From: Bacteroidia bacterium
GTDB taxonomy: Bacteria > Bacteroidota > Bacteroidia > Flavobacteriales > Flavobacteriaceae
Assembly: GCA_030427865.1 (NCBI GenBank)
Contig: JAUICK010000006.1
Coordinates: 62,001-126,000, forward strand
DNA length: 64,000 nt
Direction: 5' to 3'
Position numbers and translations under genes: made by a program. Shown here piece after piece: positions 32,611 to 42,309 of the stretch. Each line of letters opens with the position of its first letter. The stretch's first letter is position 1. A model generated the notes under the pieces. That model was given only the letters and a program-made list of their open reading frames with translations, was not told the origin of the DNA and did not search any database.

Positions 32611-32617
32611 ATTTTTT

Positions 32618-35173
32618 ATGAAATTATTTTCTGCTGCAATAGTAATATTTACAATATTTTTTACATTTAGTGCAAATGCACAAAATAAAAAAGACAGTTT
32701 ATCAACTATAAAAAAAGACACTTTACAAATAAAAAATATTACTTACGAAAAAGGTAAAGAATATATTTTAGGAGGTATAAGTGTAACCGGTTTAAAAAAA
32801 TTTAGCGAAGAAACTGTAAGAGTTTTTACAGGTTTAAGAACTGGTCTTCCAATAAAATTACCCGGAGACAAACTAACAAGTGCCATAAAAAAATTATACG
32901 AAAGCAAGCAGTTTAGCAATGTCGATGTTTATTTATCTAAAGTAGATGGTAATACAGTATATCTTCAATTCGATGTTCAAGAACTACCCCAATTAAACAA
33001 GGTTCAAATTACAGGAGTTAAAAAAGCAAAAGCTAAAGAATTAAAAAAAGAAGCTGAGTTAAAGTTAGGCGCAATGGTTACAGACAACCTTATTGTAACT
33101 ACAAAAAACTATTTTACAAAAAAATATACCGATAAAGGTTTTTTAAAAGCCAAAGTTAGTTTAGATGTACAAAGAGACACTGCAGATATCAATACTGTTA
33201 ATATGTCTATTTTTATAGATAAAGGCAAAAAAATTAAAATTAAAGACATTATCTTTAAAGGTAACAAAGCGCTATCAGACAAAAAGCTCAAAAAAGCGAT
33301 GAGCAATACTAAAGAAAAGTTTATTGGTCGTTTTTGGAAAACTTCAAAATATATCGAAGAAGATTATCAAGAAGATTTAGAAAGCATCTTAGACAAATAT
33401 AGTAGATTAGGTTATAGAGATGCTCGAATTCTTAGCGATAAAATTACTTGGAATGATGACAATACCATTAACATTCATTTAGAATTAGAAGAAGGAAGAC
33501 AGTATAGATTTGCAGAAATTTTATTTGTTGGTAATAAAGAATATACAGACGAACAACTACAAAGCTATTTAAGAATAGAAAAAGGCGATATTTACAATGG
33601 CGCTGTATTAAAAGAACGTATTAAAGGAGATGGTACACCAACTTCTCAAGATATCTCTACACTTTATCAAGATAATGGGTTTTTATTTTCTTCTGTAAAT
33701 GCAGTAGAAACAAAAGTAAAAAACGATTCTATTACAGTAGAAATTAGAATACGAGAAGACGAAAAAGCTCGAATAAGAAAAGTTACTGTATCTGGAAACG
33801 ACAAAACTAACGACCATGTTTTATTTAGAGAAATACGTGTTAAGCCAGGAGACTTATTTAGTAGAAGTGCAATTATTAGGTCTATTAGAGAAATTGGACA
33901 ATTAGGTTTCTTCGATGCAAATGTTTCTCCAGATGTAGTGCCCGATTATCAAAACAAAACTGCAGATATAGATTTTACTGTTGTAGAAAAAGGAGGAAGT
34001 CAAATAGAATTACAAGGTGGTTATGGTGGCGGTTCTTTTATTGGTACATTAGGTTTATCTTTTAATAACTTTTCGATAAGAAATATATTTAATAAAGAAG
34101 CTTACAAACCATTACCAATGGGAGATGGACAAACATTATCGTTAAGATTACAAACAAGTAGAACATTTAGCACCTATAGTTTTTCATTTACAGAACCATG
34201 GTTAGGAGGTAAAAAACCACAATCTTTGTCTTTTTCTATATATTCTTCTAATCAATACCAATTAAACCCACAAACTTTTGATGTAGATAGAAGTAGAAGT
34301 TTAGGAATTATTGGTGCCTCAGTAGGTCTTGGAAAACGTTTAAAATGGCCAGATGATTATTTTCAACTATCACAAACAATTGCATACCAAAGTTTTAGAT
34401 TAAAAGATTATGGTTTTAGAGTTGGTAACGACGTTCTTAATAATGGTACATTAAATAACTTATCTTACAATGCAGTTATAGCAAGAAACTCTGCAGGTCC
34501 AAGTTTAATTTTTCCAACCTATGGTTCAGAATTTTCTTTTGGAGTAAAAGCTACTTTTCCTTACTCATTAGTAAACGGAAAAGATTACAAACAGCCAAAT
34601 GGATTAACCAATACAGAAAAAAGTGCTTTTTTAGCAGATAAATACAAATGGTTAGAATATTACAAGTTTAATGCAAAAGGAAAATGGTACACTTCTTTAG
34701 CTAATAAGTTAGTTTTAATGACTAATGCAGAAATGGGTATTTTAGGATATTATAATTCTGAAGTAGGCTTATCTCCTTTCGAAAGATATTTTGTTGGTGG
34801 AGATGGTATTGCTGTTTTTCAATTAGATGGAAGAGAAGTTGTTGGTTTAAGAGGTTATGAAAACAATAGGTTATCTTCTATAGATGGTGGTTCTATATAC
34901 AATAAATTTCAATTAGAACTTCGTTATTCTATTACAGATTCACCTTCTGCATCTATATATACTTTAGGTTTTTTAGAAGCAGGTAATTCTTATGACAATT
35001 TTAGTAGCTTTAATCCGTTTGAATTAAAACGTTCAGCAGGATTAGGAGTAAGAATATTTATGCCAGCATTTGGTTTATTAGGGATAGACTTTGCTCATGG
35101 TTTCGACCCTTTACCAGGTCAAAACGTAAAATCTGGATGGCAAACACATTTTATTATTGGAAGACAATTCTAA
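32618..35173 (+). CDS. bamA: Outer membrane protein assembly factor BamA
   Basis: POTRA repeats and C-terminal barrel ending GRQF; start reassigned to MKLFSAAI. Confidence 0.95.
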   Translation: MKLFSAAIVIFTIFFTFSANAQNKKDSLSTIKKDTLQIKNITYEKGKEYILGGISVTGLKKFSEETVRVFTGLRTGLPIKLPGDKLTSAIKKLYESKQFSNVDVYLSKVDGNTVYLQFDVQELPQLNKVQITGVKKAKAKELKKEAELKLGAMVTDNLIVTTKNYFTKKYTDKGFLKAKVSLDVQRDTADINTVNMSIFIDKGKKIKIKDIIFKGNKALSDKKLKKAMSNTKEKFIGRFWKTSKYIEEDYQEDLESILDKYSRLGYRDARILSDKITWNDDNTINIHLELEEGRQYRFAEILFVGNKEYTDEQLQSYLRIEKGDIYNGAVLKERIKGDGTPTSQDISTLYQDNGFLFSSVNAVETKVKNDSITVEIRIREDEKARIRKVTVSGNDKTNDHVLFREIRVKPGDLFSRSAIIRSIREIGQLGFFDANVSPDVVPDYQNKTADIDFTVVEKGGSQIELQGGYGGGSFIGTLGLSFNNFSIRNIFNKEAYKPLPMGDGQTLSLRLQTSRTFSTYSFSFTEPWLGGKKPQSLSFSIYSSNQYQLNPQTFDVDRSRSLGIIGASVGLGKRLKWPDDYFQLSQTIAYQSFRLKDYGFRVGNDVLNNGTLNNLSYNAVIARNSAGPSLIFPTYGSEFSFGVKATFPYSLVNGKDYKQPNGLTNTEKSAFLADKYKWLEYYKFNAKGKWYTSLANKLVLMTNAEMGILGYYNSEVGLSPFERYFVGGDGIAVFQLDGREVVGLRGYENNRLSSIDGGSIYNKFQLELRYSITDSPSASIYTLGFLEAGNSYDNFSSFNPFELKRSAGLGVRIFMPAFGLLGIDFAHGFDPLPGQNVKSGWQTHFIIGRQF

Positions 35174-35237
35174 GAAAACTGTAAATTTGCAATACTAAAG
35201 TTTTTTTGGCATGGTTTTTTCTAAATACATTATACAA

Positions 35238-36035
35238 ATGAAAAAAATATTTTTATTAGTCGTTCTTTTATTTACTATTAGTACTTCTTTGGGGCAAAGA
35301 AATCAAGTAATTGCTTACATAGACATGGAATATATTTTAGAAAATATTCCAGAATATCTTGAAGCACAGAATACTTTAAATGCTAAAATTGCAAAGTGGA
35401 GAAAAAAATTAGATGACCAAGCAAGGCACATCGAAATTCTAAAAACAGATTTAGCTAATGAAAAAGCTATTCTAACTAAAGATTTAATTGAAGAAAAAGA
35501 AGAAGAAATAAATTTAAAACAAGTAGAGCTCAGAAGATTAGAATCTTTATATTTTGGCCCTAAAGGCGATATGTTCTCTGTAAGAAAACAATTAGTTAAG
35601 CCAATACAAGATCAAGTATATAATGCAATACAAAGCATTTCTAAGCGAAAAAAATATGATTTTGTATTTGATAAAACAAGTGATTTAGTAATGCTATATT
35701 CAAATAAAAAATACGATATTAGCGACCTTGTTTTAGCAACCATAGACAGAACAAGATTAGTCAATCAAAAAAACGAAAAAAGAAAAGCAAAGAAAAACGA
35801 AAAGAAAATCACTCCAAAAAAGGAATTAACTGAAAAGCAAAAGACAGTTATAAAAAAGAAAGAAGATGCTATAGCTAAAAAAATTGCAGACAAAGAAGCA
35901 AAAAAGAAACTAATTGCAGAAAAAAGAAAAAAACTCTTAGAACAAAGAGAAGAAAAAAGAAGACTTTTAAGAGAAAAAAAAGCAGCTGCTAAAAAGAAAA
36001 AAGAACAAGAAAAAAAAGATAAGAATAATAATTAA
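35238..36035 (+). CDS. OmpH/Skp family chaperone with long Lys/Glu-rich tail
   Basis: VIAYIDMEYILENIPEYLEAQNTL...; start reassigned to MKKIFLLVV. Confidence 0.88.
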   Translation: MKKIFLLVVLLFTISTSLGQRNQVIAYIDMEYILENIPEYLEAQNTLNAKIAKWRKKLDDQARHIEILKTDLANEKAILTKDLIEEKEEEINLKQVELRRLESLYFGPKGDMFSVRKQLVKPIQDQVYNAIQSISKRKKYDFVFDKTSDLVMLYSNKKYDISDLVLATIDRTRLVNQKNEKRKAKKNEKKITPKKELTEKQKTVIKKKEDAIAKKIADKEAKKKLIAEKRKKLLEQREEKRRLLREKKAAAKKKKEQEKKDKNNN

Positions 36036-36047
36036 ATTAAAACAAGA

Positions 36048-36554
36048 ATGAAAAATTTAAAAACGTTACTATTAATTGCTGTATTTACTTTAGGTGTTGG
36101 TGGTGTTGCAAATGCACAAAAATTTGGTCATATCGACTTTGAAAAATTAGTAGCTGAAATGCCTGCAACAAAAGCACTTAAAACTGATATGGAAAAGTTA
36201 GGAAAAACTTACCAAGATGAAATAGTTGGGATGGAGAAAAAATTAGAAGCTACACGAAAAAAGTACATTGCAGAATCTAAAACTCAAACTAAAGCAACTA
36301 ACGATAAAAGAGCTCAAGAATTGCAACAAGAAGGTCTAAAATTAGAGCAAGCTAGAAGAATTGCATACCAAGACATGCAAAAAAAGCAAGCAGATGAATT
36401 ACAACCTATAATTGAAAAAGCTCAAAAAGCAATCGAAGATGTTGCCGCTGCAAAAGGTATTACTTATGTTTTTGACGCTTCTGTAGGAAAAGGTTTATTA
36501 GTAAAAAAAGGAGAAGATTTATATAATGCAGTTAAAGCTAAATTAGGCTTCTAA
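36048..36554 (+). CDS. OmpH/Skp family outer membrane chaperone
   Basis: KFGHIDFEKLVAEMPATKALKTDMEKLGKTYQ. Confidence 0.9.
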   Translation: MKNLKTLLLIAVFTLGVGGVANAQKFGHIDFEKLVAEMPATKALKTDMEKLGKTYQDEIVGMEKKLEATRKKYIAESKTQTKATNDKRAQELQQEGLKLEQARRIAYQDMQKKQADELQPIIEKAQKAIEDVAAAKGITYVFDASVGKGLLVKKGEDLYNAVKAKLGF

Positions 36555-36577
36555 ACAAACCTAACAAATAACATTAA

Positions 36578-36606
36578 AAACCTACTGAACTCAGTAGGTT
36601 TTTTTT
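36578..36606 (+). terminator. Rho-independent terminator
   Basis: aaacctactgaactcagtaggttttttttt. Confidence 0.85.
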
Positions 36607-36617
36607 ATTTTTACACG

Positions 36618-37412
36618 ATGTCTAAATCTAATAATTATCCTATTGGTCTTTTTGATTCTGGTGTAGGTGGCACTTCTATTTGGAAAGAAATAAAACTACT
36701 TTTACCTAACGAATCTACCATTTATCTTTCAGATAGTAAAAATGCTCCTTATGGTAATAAGAATAAAGAAGATATAATTAAATTATCTATTAAAAATACA
36801 GAATATCTTATAGCGAAAAACTGTAAGTTAATTGTAGTTGCCTGCAATACAGCAACAACAAATGCTATTAAACTTTTAAGAGAAAAGTATGATATTCCTT
36901 TTATAGGAATTGAACCAGCCATTAAACCAGCTGCTTTAAAAACCAAAACTAATACTATTGGTATTCTTGCTACAAAAGGTACTTTAAACAGTAAATTATT
37001 CGAAAAAACTTCTAATAAAATCAATCAAAAAATAATTAGAAAGGAAATTATAGGTAAGGGATTAGTTGAATTAATAGAAAACGGAAAACTATATTCTGAT
37101 GAAATGACACAGCTTCTATCTTCTTACATTACTCCTTTAATGAAACAAAATGTAGATTGTTTGGTCTTAGGATGCACACATTATCCTTATTTGATTCCTC
37201 AAATAAGAGAAATTGTTGGACACAATATTCAGATTATAGATTCTGGTGAAGCAGTTGCAAGACAAACAAAAGCTATTTTAGAAAAACATCAATTAGTAAA
37301 CACTTCTAATATAGAAGCAACACATCAATTATTTATTAACAAGAATAAAAAGTTTTTAGAATTTTTAATTCAAACAAATAATCAAATAAAAGTTATAGAA
37401 AAAGATTTTTAA
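36618..37412 (+). CDS. murI: Glutamate racemase
   Basis: IGLFDSGVGGTSIWKEI, VACNTATTNAI, LGCTHYPYL. Confidence 0.96.
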   Translation: MSKSNNYPIGLFDSGVGGTSIWKEIKLLLPNESTIYLSDSKNAPYGNKNKEDIIKLSIKNTEYLIAKNCKLIVVACNTATTNAIKLLREKYDIPFIGIEPAIKPAALKTKTNTIGILATKGTLNSKLFEKTSNKINQKIIRKEIIGKGLVELIENGKLYSDEMTQLLSSYITPLMKQNVDCLVLGCTHYPYLIPQIREIVGHNIQIIDSGEAVARQTKAILEKHQLVNTSNIEATHQLFINKNKKFLEFLIQTNNQIKVIEKDF

Positions 37413-38389
37413 AATCTTCCAAAAGCTGCATTAATATTAGGACAAGCTGCTCCTCTTGGTTCTTTTGTCCATAAATTAATACCAACTGAGACCTGATGAA
37501 ATCCAGAGTTTGTTAAAACAGTATCATTCATTTGATTTGTATAGGTGTAAGAAAACATAAAATTTTCGTAATTAACACCTATAATTGGTGATATAAATTG
37601 AGAATTATCTATAGTATTTGCATCAAAACTTCTTCTGTAAGATACAGCTGCCCAAAGTTGGGTTTTAGATAAAGTCTTATAAGCTTTAATGTTAAAATCT
37701 GCTATTCTCTCTCCTGTTCCTTGTTTTACTTGAAGCATTAAAGAAGGTTCTAGCTGAATATAATTATCTTCTCCATAATAATAACCAACAGATAGAATAA
37801 AATTTCTTAGGTCTAAAGGCTCTTGCACATTTAGGTTGTTCTTGGCAGTTAGTAATAAATTCTTTACCGTAAAGTAAGAAAACAAACCTCCTCTATGATA
37901 AGCAACACTAAAATCGGCATTATAATAGCTTGTACTTTGTATAATTGCAGCAACATCTCCTGTTCCAAAAGATCTTTGGTCAGATTGATTTTGTACAAAT
38001 GTAAAAGCTAAACCAAAAGACAGTTGTTCAAAAAAACGACCATCACTTAAAGGTAAGTGATAAGCATAGGTTCCTTGTATACCTTTCTGAGAATGAAATC
38101 CGTTTTTATCATTAAATAAAACAAAACCATAACCAGCATTAGATTCTTCTCCAAATTTTGTATGAAAACTTAATGTTTGTAAAGCTGGTGCATTGGGTAT
38201 ACCAGCCCATTGCTGTCTGGCAGTCATTCTTAATTTACTTGAATTTCCTATACCTGCTGCAGAAGGATGAACCAGATATACATTATCAGACAAATAATCT
38301 TGATATATTGGCAATGTTTCTTGGGCGGAATTTTTTACAGAAAAAAATAAGACACATAAGAAACAGAATCGTACGTAATTTAACTTCAT
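37409..38389 (-). CDS. PorP/SprF family type IX secretion system membrane protein
   Basis: YQDYLSDNVYLVHPSAAGIGNSSKLRMTARQQWAGIPNAPALQTLSFHT. Confidence 0.93.
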   Translation of the reverse strand: MKLNYVRFCFLCVLFFSVKNSAQETLPIYQDYLSDNVYLVHPSAAGIGNSSKLRMTARQQWAGIPNAPALQTLSFHTKFGEESNAGYGFVLFNDKNGFHSQKGIQGTYAYHLPLSDGRFFEQLSFGLAFTFVQNQSDQRSFGTGDVAAIIQSTSYYNADFSVAYHRGGLFSYFTVKNLLLTAKNNLNVQEPLDLRNFILSVGYYYGEDNYIQLEPSLMLQVKQGTGERIADFNIKAYKTLSKTQLWAAVSYRRSFDANTIDNSQFISPIIGVNYENFMFSYTYTNQMNDTVLTNSGFHQVSVGINLWTKEPRGAACPNINAAFGRF

Positions 38390-38550
38390 TAAAGCGAGAT
38401 TATTTTAAGTTTCCAAATATATCGTTTTTCTGATAATAAATTCTTTTCAACTTAAACTTTTAACACTGTATTTAAACTGTTTTTTTTTCTTTTTATTGTT
38501 TTCTTAACTCAATAGATTGTTAAAGGTTTTGTAATGAGTAAAAAAACAAT

Positions 38551-39249
38551 TTAATGACACGCTTTTGTAGAAGAAACCAAATCTAAAACTGGCTCTGGAG
38601 AAATGTACGGAATACCTAATCCTAAACCTCTTAACACAAACAATACACCAATAAAAACAACTACAATTGGTATTGCTCTTTGAATTTTTTTCTTGAAAGT
38701 TCCTTTGGTAAAATTTCCTAAAAAAACAACTGCTGTCATTAACGGTATTGTACCTAAACCAAATAAAAACATATATAAACTTCCAGATAATGCATTTGTA
38801 GTTGCTAATGCGCCAAAAACTGCCATGTATACCAATCCACAAGGCAAAAAGCCATTTAAAAAACCAATGGTAAAAAAAGTGTCGTTTCTTTTCTTTTTTA
38901 GTTCTTTTCCTAAGGTGCTCTTTACCTTAAAAATAGTTTTATTAATTCCTTTAGAAAAATTAATTTTAGAAAAAAATGTTGGAAATAGAATAATTAAAAT
39001 CATACTTAGACCAACAATTATAGAGAGTTGCTGTTGAAATCCGAAGAAATAAAAACCTTTTCCTAAAAAACCAAAAAGAAGTCCTATTATACTGTAAGTA
39101 AACAATCTTCCTAAATGATAACTTAATACTTGAAAAAAACCTTTAGATTTGTTATTTCTATCAATAGGTAACATAAATGCAATAGGACCGCACATTCCAA
39201 CACAATGGAAACTACCTAATAACCCGAATATAATTGCAGAAATTAACAT
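38551..39249 (-). CDS. Sulfite exporter TauE/SafE (CcoH2-like) family protein
   Basis: GLLGSFHCVGMCGPIAFMLP...GFLNGFLPCGLVYMA. Confidence 0.93.
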   Translation of the reverse strand: MLISAIIFGLLGSFHCVGMCGPIAFMLPIDRNNKSKGFFQVLSYHLGRLFTYSIIGLLFGFLGKGFYFFGFQQQLSIIVGLSMILIILFPTFFSKINFSKGINKTIFKVKSTLGKELKKKRNDTFFTIGFLNGFLPCGLVYMAVFGALATTNALSGSLYMFLFGLGTIPLMTAVVFLGNFTKGTFKKKIQRAIPIVVVFIGVLFVLRGLGLGIPYISPEPVLDLVSSTKACH

Positions 39250-39695
39250 TAAAAAATAAGTTCTTGTTTAAATAAATAATCTTTATTTTTATAATTCCAA
39301 GAAACAGTTATGTTCCAACGACCATCTAACAAACGTTTCTCAGGCACGAGCAAATATGTATTAGTTAACGAAATAGGTATTTCGAAATCTAATTGTTTAT
39401 TAGATGGTCTATATAGGAACACTTTACCTTTAATCCCTTTAGGGGCGAAATTAGAGGGAAAATTTATTTGTATACCTTTTAGTGTTCTATTTAAAGTAAT
39501 ATTTTCTTCTAATGCTTTTGCGTTTTTAGTAGCATCAATTTCTTGTTGATAAAGTAATTCTTGTTGATAATATTTATCTGTAACCAAATCGTGACTATAG
39601 GTGTTATCTGTACTCATTGTAATTACGAAATACATAATAAATGATATAAAACCTACAATAGCAATAACAATTCCTGTTCCCCAATTAAATTTCAT
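39249..39695 (-). CDS. ccoH: FixH family protein
   Basis: Position in cbb3 cluster; NWGTGIVIAIVGFISFIMYFV. Confidence 0.9.
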   Translation of the reverse strand: MKFNWGTGIVIAIVGFISFIMYFVITMSTDNTYSHDLVTDKYYQQELLYQQEIDATKNAKALEENITLNRTLKGIQINFPSNFAPKGIKGKVFLYRPSNKQLDFEIPISLTNTYLLVPEKRLLDGRWNITVSWNYKNKDYLFKQELIF

Positions 39696-39718
39696 AATCT
39701 AAATTTTTACTTTAACAG

Positions 39719-39750
39719 TCTTCGAGATTTCTCCTAACGTCGAAATGACA
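39719..39750. repeat. Dispersed palindromic repeat copy (half element)
   Basis: tcttcGAGATTTCTCCTAACGTCGAAATGACA. Confidence 0.6.
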
Positions 39751-39798
39751 ACAACATTTTAATTTATTAATAGCTCGCTCCTTCTAACTTCTAACTAA

Positions 39799-41223
39799 TT
39801 ACCTATAATTTCTTGGTCCTAAAAAGTTGGTTACTGTAGTTTCTATTAGTTTATCTCCGCTAAAAACTCCTATTTCTAACTTTTCTTTATCGCCTTTTAT
39901 GGCTGATGCATTTAATTCTATAAATAAAGTTCCTTCTGCTAAACCTTGCTTTGGTACTATAAAATTATGATTAGACACTAATTTAATGGTTCCTTTATGA
40001 GATAAAATTTTATAGTTTACATCTGTGATGTCTTTTGTGGTTTTATTAATGACTTTATAAGTATAGACGTTACTAATAATGTTATTTTCTTTATGTTGAT
40101 ATAATTGCCCTGGTAATCTTAAAATAGTTGCTTCTACATCGTTTCTTAAGAACAACATGCCTATTAAAATTCCAACTAAAATGAAAAGAACTGCAGAATA
40201 ACCTTTCATTCTTGCTGATAATTTGAAAGGTTTTTTTTGATCGATATTATCTTCGCTAGCATAACGAATCAAACCTTTTGGCAAGCCAACGCTTTCCATC
40301 ATATGATCGCATTCATCTATACATGCTGTACAATTTACACACTCTAATTGTGTACCGTTTCTAATATCAATTCCTGTAGGGCAAACAACCACACATTGTT
40401 TACAATCGATACAATCTCCTTTTCCTACTGAAGCTCTATCTTCATTTTTTCTAAATTTAGCTCTTCCTTTCTCTCCTTCTCCACGCTTATAATCGTAAGC
40501 AACATTGATGGTTTTATTATCTAACAAAACACCTTGTAATCTACCATAAGGGCAAGCAATAATACACACTTGTTCTCTAAACCAAGCAAACACAAAATAG
40601 AAAACAGATGTAAAAATTAATAGAGCGATTAACGTACTAATATTATCTAATGGATTTCCGGTAACGTAACTAATAACAGTATCTCCACCAATTAAATATG
40701 CTAAAAATACATTAGCAATAATGAAAGAAATTACAAAGAAAATAAACCATTTTAAAAGCCTTTTTCTAATTTTTTCTGCATTCCAAGGTTGTTTACTTAA
40801 ACGAATTTGTTTTCCTCTATCTCCATCAATCCAATATTCTATTTTTCTAAAAACCATTTCCATAAAAATGGTTTGTGGGCAAATCCACCCACAAAAAATA
40901 CGACCAAAAACTACGGTAAATAGAATTATAAAAACAACACCAACAATCATTGAAACCACCAATAGATGAAAATCTTGCGGCCAGAAAGGAAAACTAAAAA
41001 TATTAAATTTACGTTCTAAAACATTAAACAATAAAAACTGATTTCCATTAATTTTAAGGAATGGAGCAGTAAGCAAAAAAATAAGTAAAAAGTAACTTAC
41101 ATAACTTCTGTATTTGTAAAATTTTCCGCTTGGTTTTTTAGGAAAAACCCAAGAACGTTTTCCTTCTTTGTTTACAGTAGCAATACTATCTCTAAATTGT
41201 TCGTCCTTGGGAGTTTCCATCAT
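39799..41223 (-). CDS. ccoG: Cytochrome c oxidase accessory protein CcoG
   Basis: FCGWICPQTIFMEMVFRKIEYWIDG; CIDCKQCVVVCPTGIDIR ferredoxin motif. Confidence 0.96.
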   Translation of the reverse strand: MMETPKDEQFRDSIATVNKEGKRSWVFPKKPSGKFYKYRSYVSYFLLIFLLTAPFLKINGNQFLLFNVLERKFNIFSFPFWPQDFHLLVVSMIVGVVFIILFTVVFGRIFCGWICPQTIFMEMVFRKIEYWIDGDRGKQIRLSKQPWNAEKIRKRLLKWFIFFVISFIIANVFLAYLIGGDTVISYVTGNPLDNISTLIALLIFTSVFYFVFAWFREQVCIIACPYGRLQGVLLDNKTINVAYDYKRGEGEKGRAKFRKNEDRASVGKGDCIDCKQCVVVCPTGIDIRNGTQLECVNCTACIDECDHMMESVGLPKGLIRYASEDNIDQKKPFKLSARMKGYSAVLFILVGILIGMLFLRNDVEATILRLPGQLYQHKENNIISNVYTYKVINKTTKDITDVNYKILSHKGTIKLVSNHNFIVPKQGLAEGTLFIELNASAIKGDKEKLEIGVFSGDKLIETTVTNFLGPRNYR

Positions 41224-41264
41224 TAATTGTATATCAAAAAGTACTTTCTAAATTTTAATAAAAT

Positions 41265-42125
41265 CTATTCTTGAACCCATTTATCTCCTTCTGCAGCTTT
41301 AGGATTTGCTGGTGTGGTACCTTGCAACGAAATTACATAGCTTGCTACTTTGGCAATATCACCTGCTTTTAGAGTTTTATTCCAAGCAATCATACCTTTA
41401 CCATCTCTACCTCCATCATGAATTGTTTTAAAAACATTTTTAATTCCTCCTCCTAAAATCCAATATTCGTCTGTTAAATTTGGTCCAATGGAACCTCCAC
41501 CATCTGCTAAATGACAAGAAGCACAGTTTAGTTTAAATATTGCTTTACCTCTATTTAAATCTTTTGCATCTGTTAATAGTGTAACATTTTCTGCAGTAAT
41601 TAATTCTACTGGAGCATTTTCTCTGTATTTTTTAAGCTCTGCTTTTGCTTCTGCAACTGCCAACTTATATTCAGTTGCTTGGTCATTTCCATCTAAAACA
41701 TGGAATCTTACCAAATACACAACAGCAAAAATAATTGTTGCATAGAACATATATACCCACCATGGTGGAAGCGAATTGTCTAATTCTCTAATTCCGTCGT
41801 AATTGTGGTCTAAGACAATTTCTTCTTCTTCTTCAATATCTTTTGCTTTAGTCCAAGATTTTAATACTCTTTTTACCCAAGCATTACTCTCTTCTGGTAC
41901 AATTCCATCTTTTTCATTTTGTAATTCTCTTGCTTTATTATAAGCAATAACATTGACCATTTCTTTTAAAACAATCACCAAAATAAATCCGATAAGCGCT
42001 AACCAAACTAAAGGATTTTCGTACACATCAAATGGGTTTTCGTACACCATAAACGACTTTGCAAGCGCAATAAACGTAACAATTACAAAGATTATATATA
42101 TTATAGATTGAAAAGATTTTTTCAT
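41265..42125 (-). CDS. ccoP: cbb3-type cytochrome c oxidase subunit CcoP
   Basis: NSLPPWWVYMFYATI; KLNCASCHLADGGGSIGPNLTDEYWI. Confidence 0.95.
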   Translation of the reverse strand: MKKSFQSIIYIIFVIVTFIALAKSFMVYENPFDVYENPLVWLALIGFILVIVLKEMVNVIAYNKARELQNEKDGIVPEESNAWVKRVLKSWTKAKDIEEEEEIVLDHNYDGIRELDNSLPPWWVYMFYATIIFAVVYLVRFHVLDGNDQATEYKLAVAEAKAELKKYRENAPVELITAENVTLLTDAKDLNRGKAIFKLNCASCHLADGGGSIGPNLTDEYWILGGGIKNVFKTIHDGGRDGKGMIAWNKTLKAGDIAKVASYVISLQGTTPANPKAAEGDKWVQE

Positions 42126-42137
42126 TGTGTTTTATTT

Positions 42138-42305
42138 TTAATGATCTAATGGTAAATTACTTACCGTATTTATATATTCTTTTTTTGCTGTAAAAACCCA
42201 CCAAAACAAGGCCACAAAAAAAGTAAAGAAAATAACTAATGATATCATCGGATAAATTTCTATTCCGGTAATACTCTCCATATGGTTTTTTACAAATTTT
42301 AACAT
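42138..42305 (-). CDS. ccoQ: CcoQ/FixQ-like small subunit (55 aa)
   Basis: Not in ORF track; MLKFVKNHMESITGIEIYPMISLVIFFTFFVALFWWVFTAKKEYINTVSNLPLDH*. Confidence 0.85.
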   Translation of the reverse strand: MLKFVKNHMESITGIEIYPMISLVIFFTFFVALFWWVFTAKKEYINTVSNLPLDH

Positions 42306-42309
42306 GGTC

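Noticed and set aside
38504-38842. 112-aa minus-strand ORF overlapping the TauE/SafE gene in another frame
   Set aside because: Same region is explained by the TauE/SafE protein; alternative frame is Cys/Phe-rich noise
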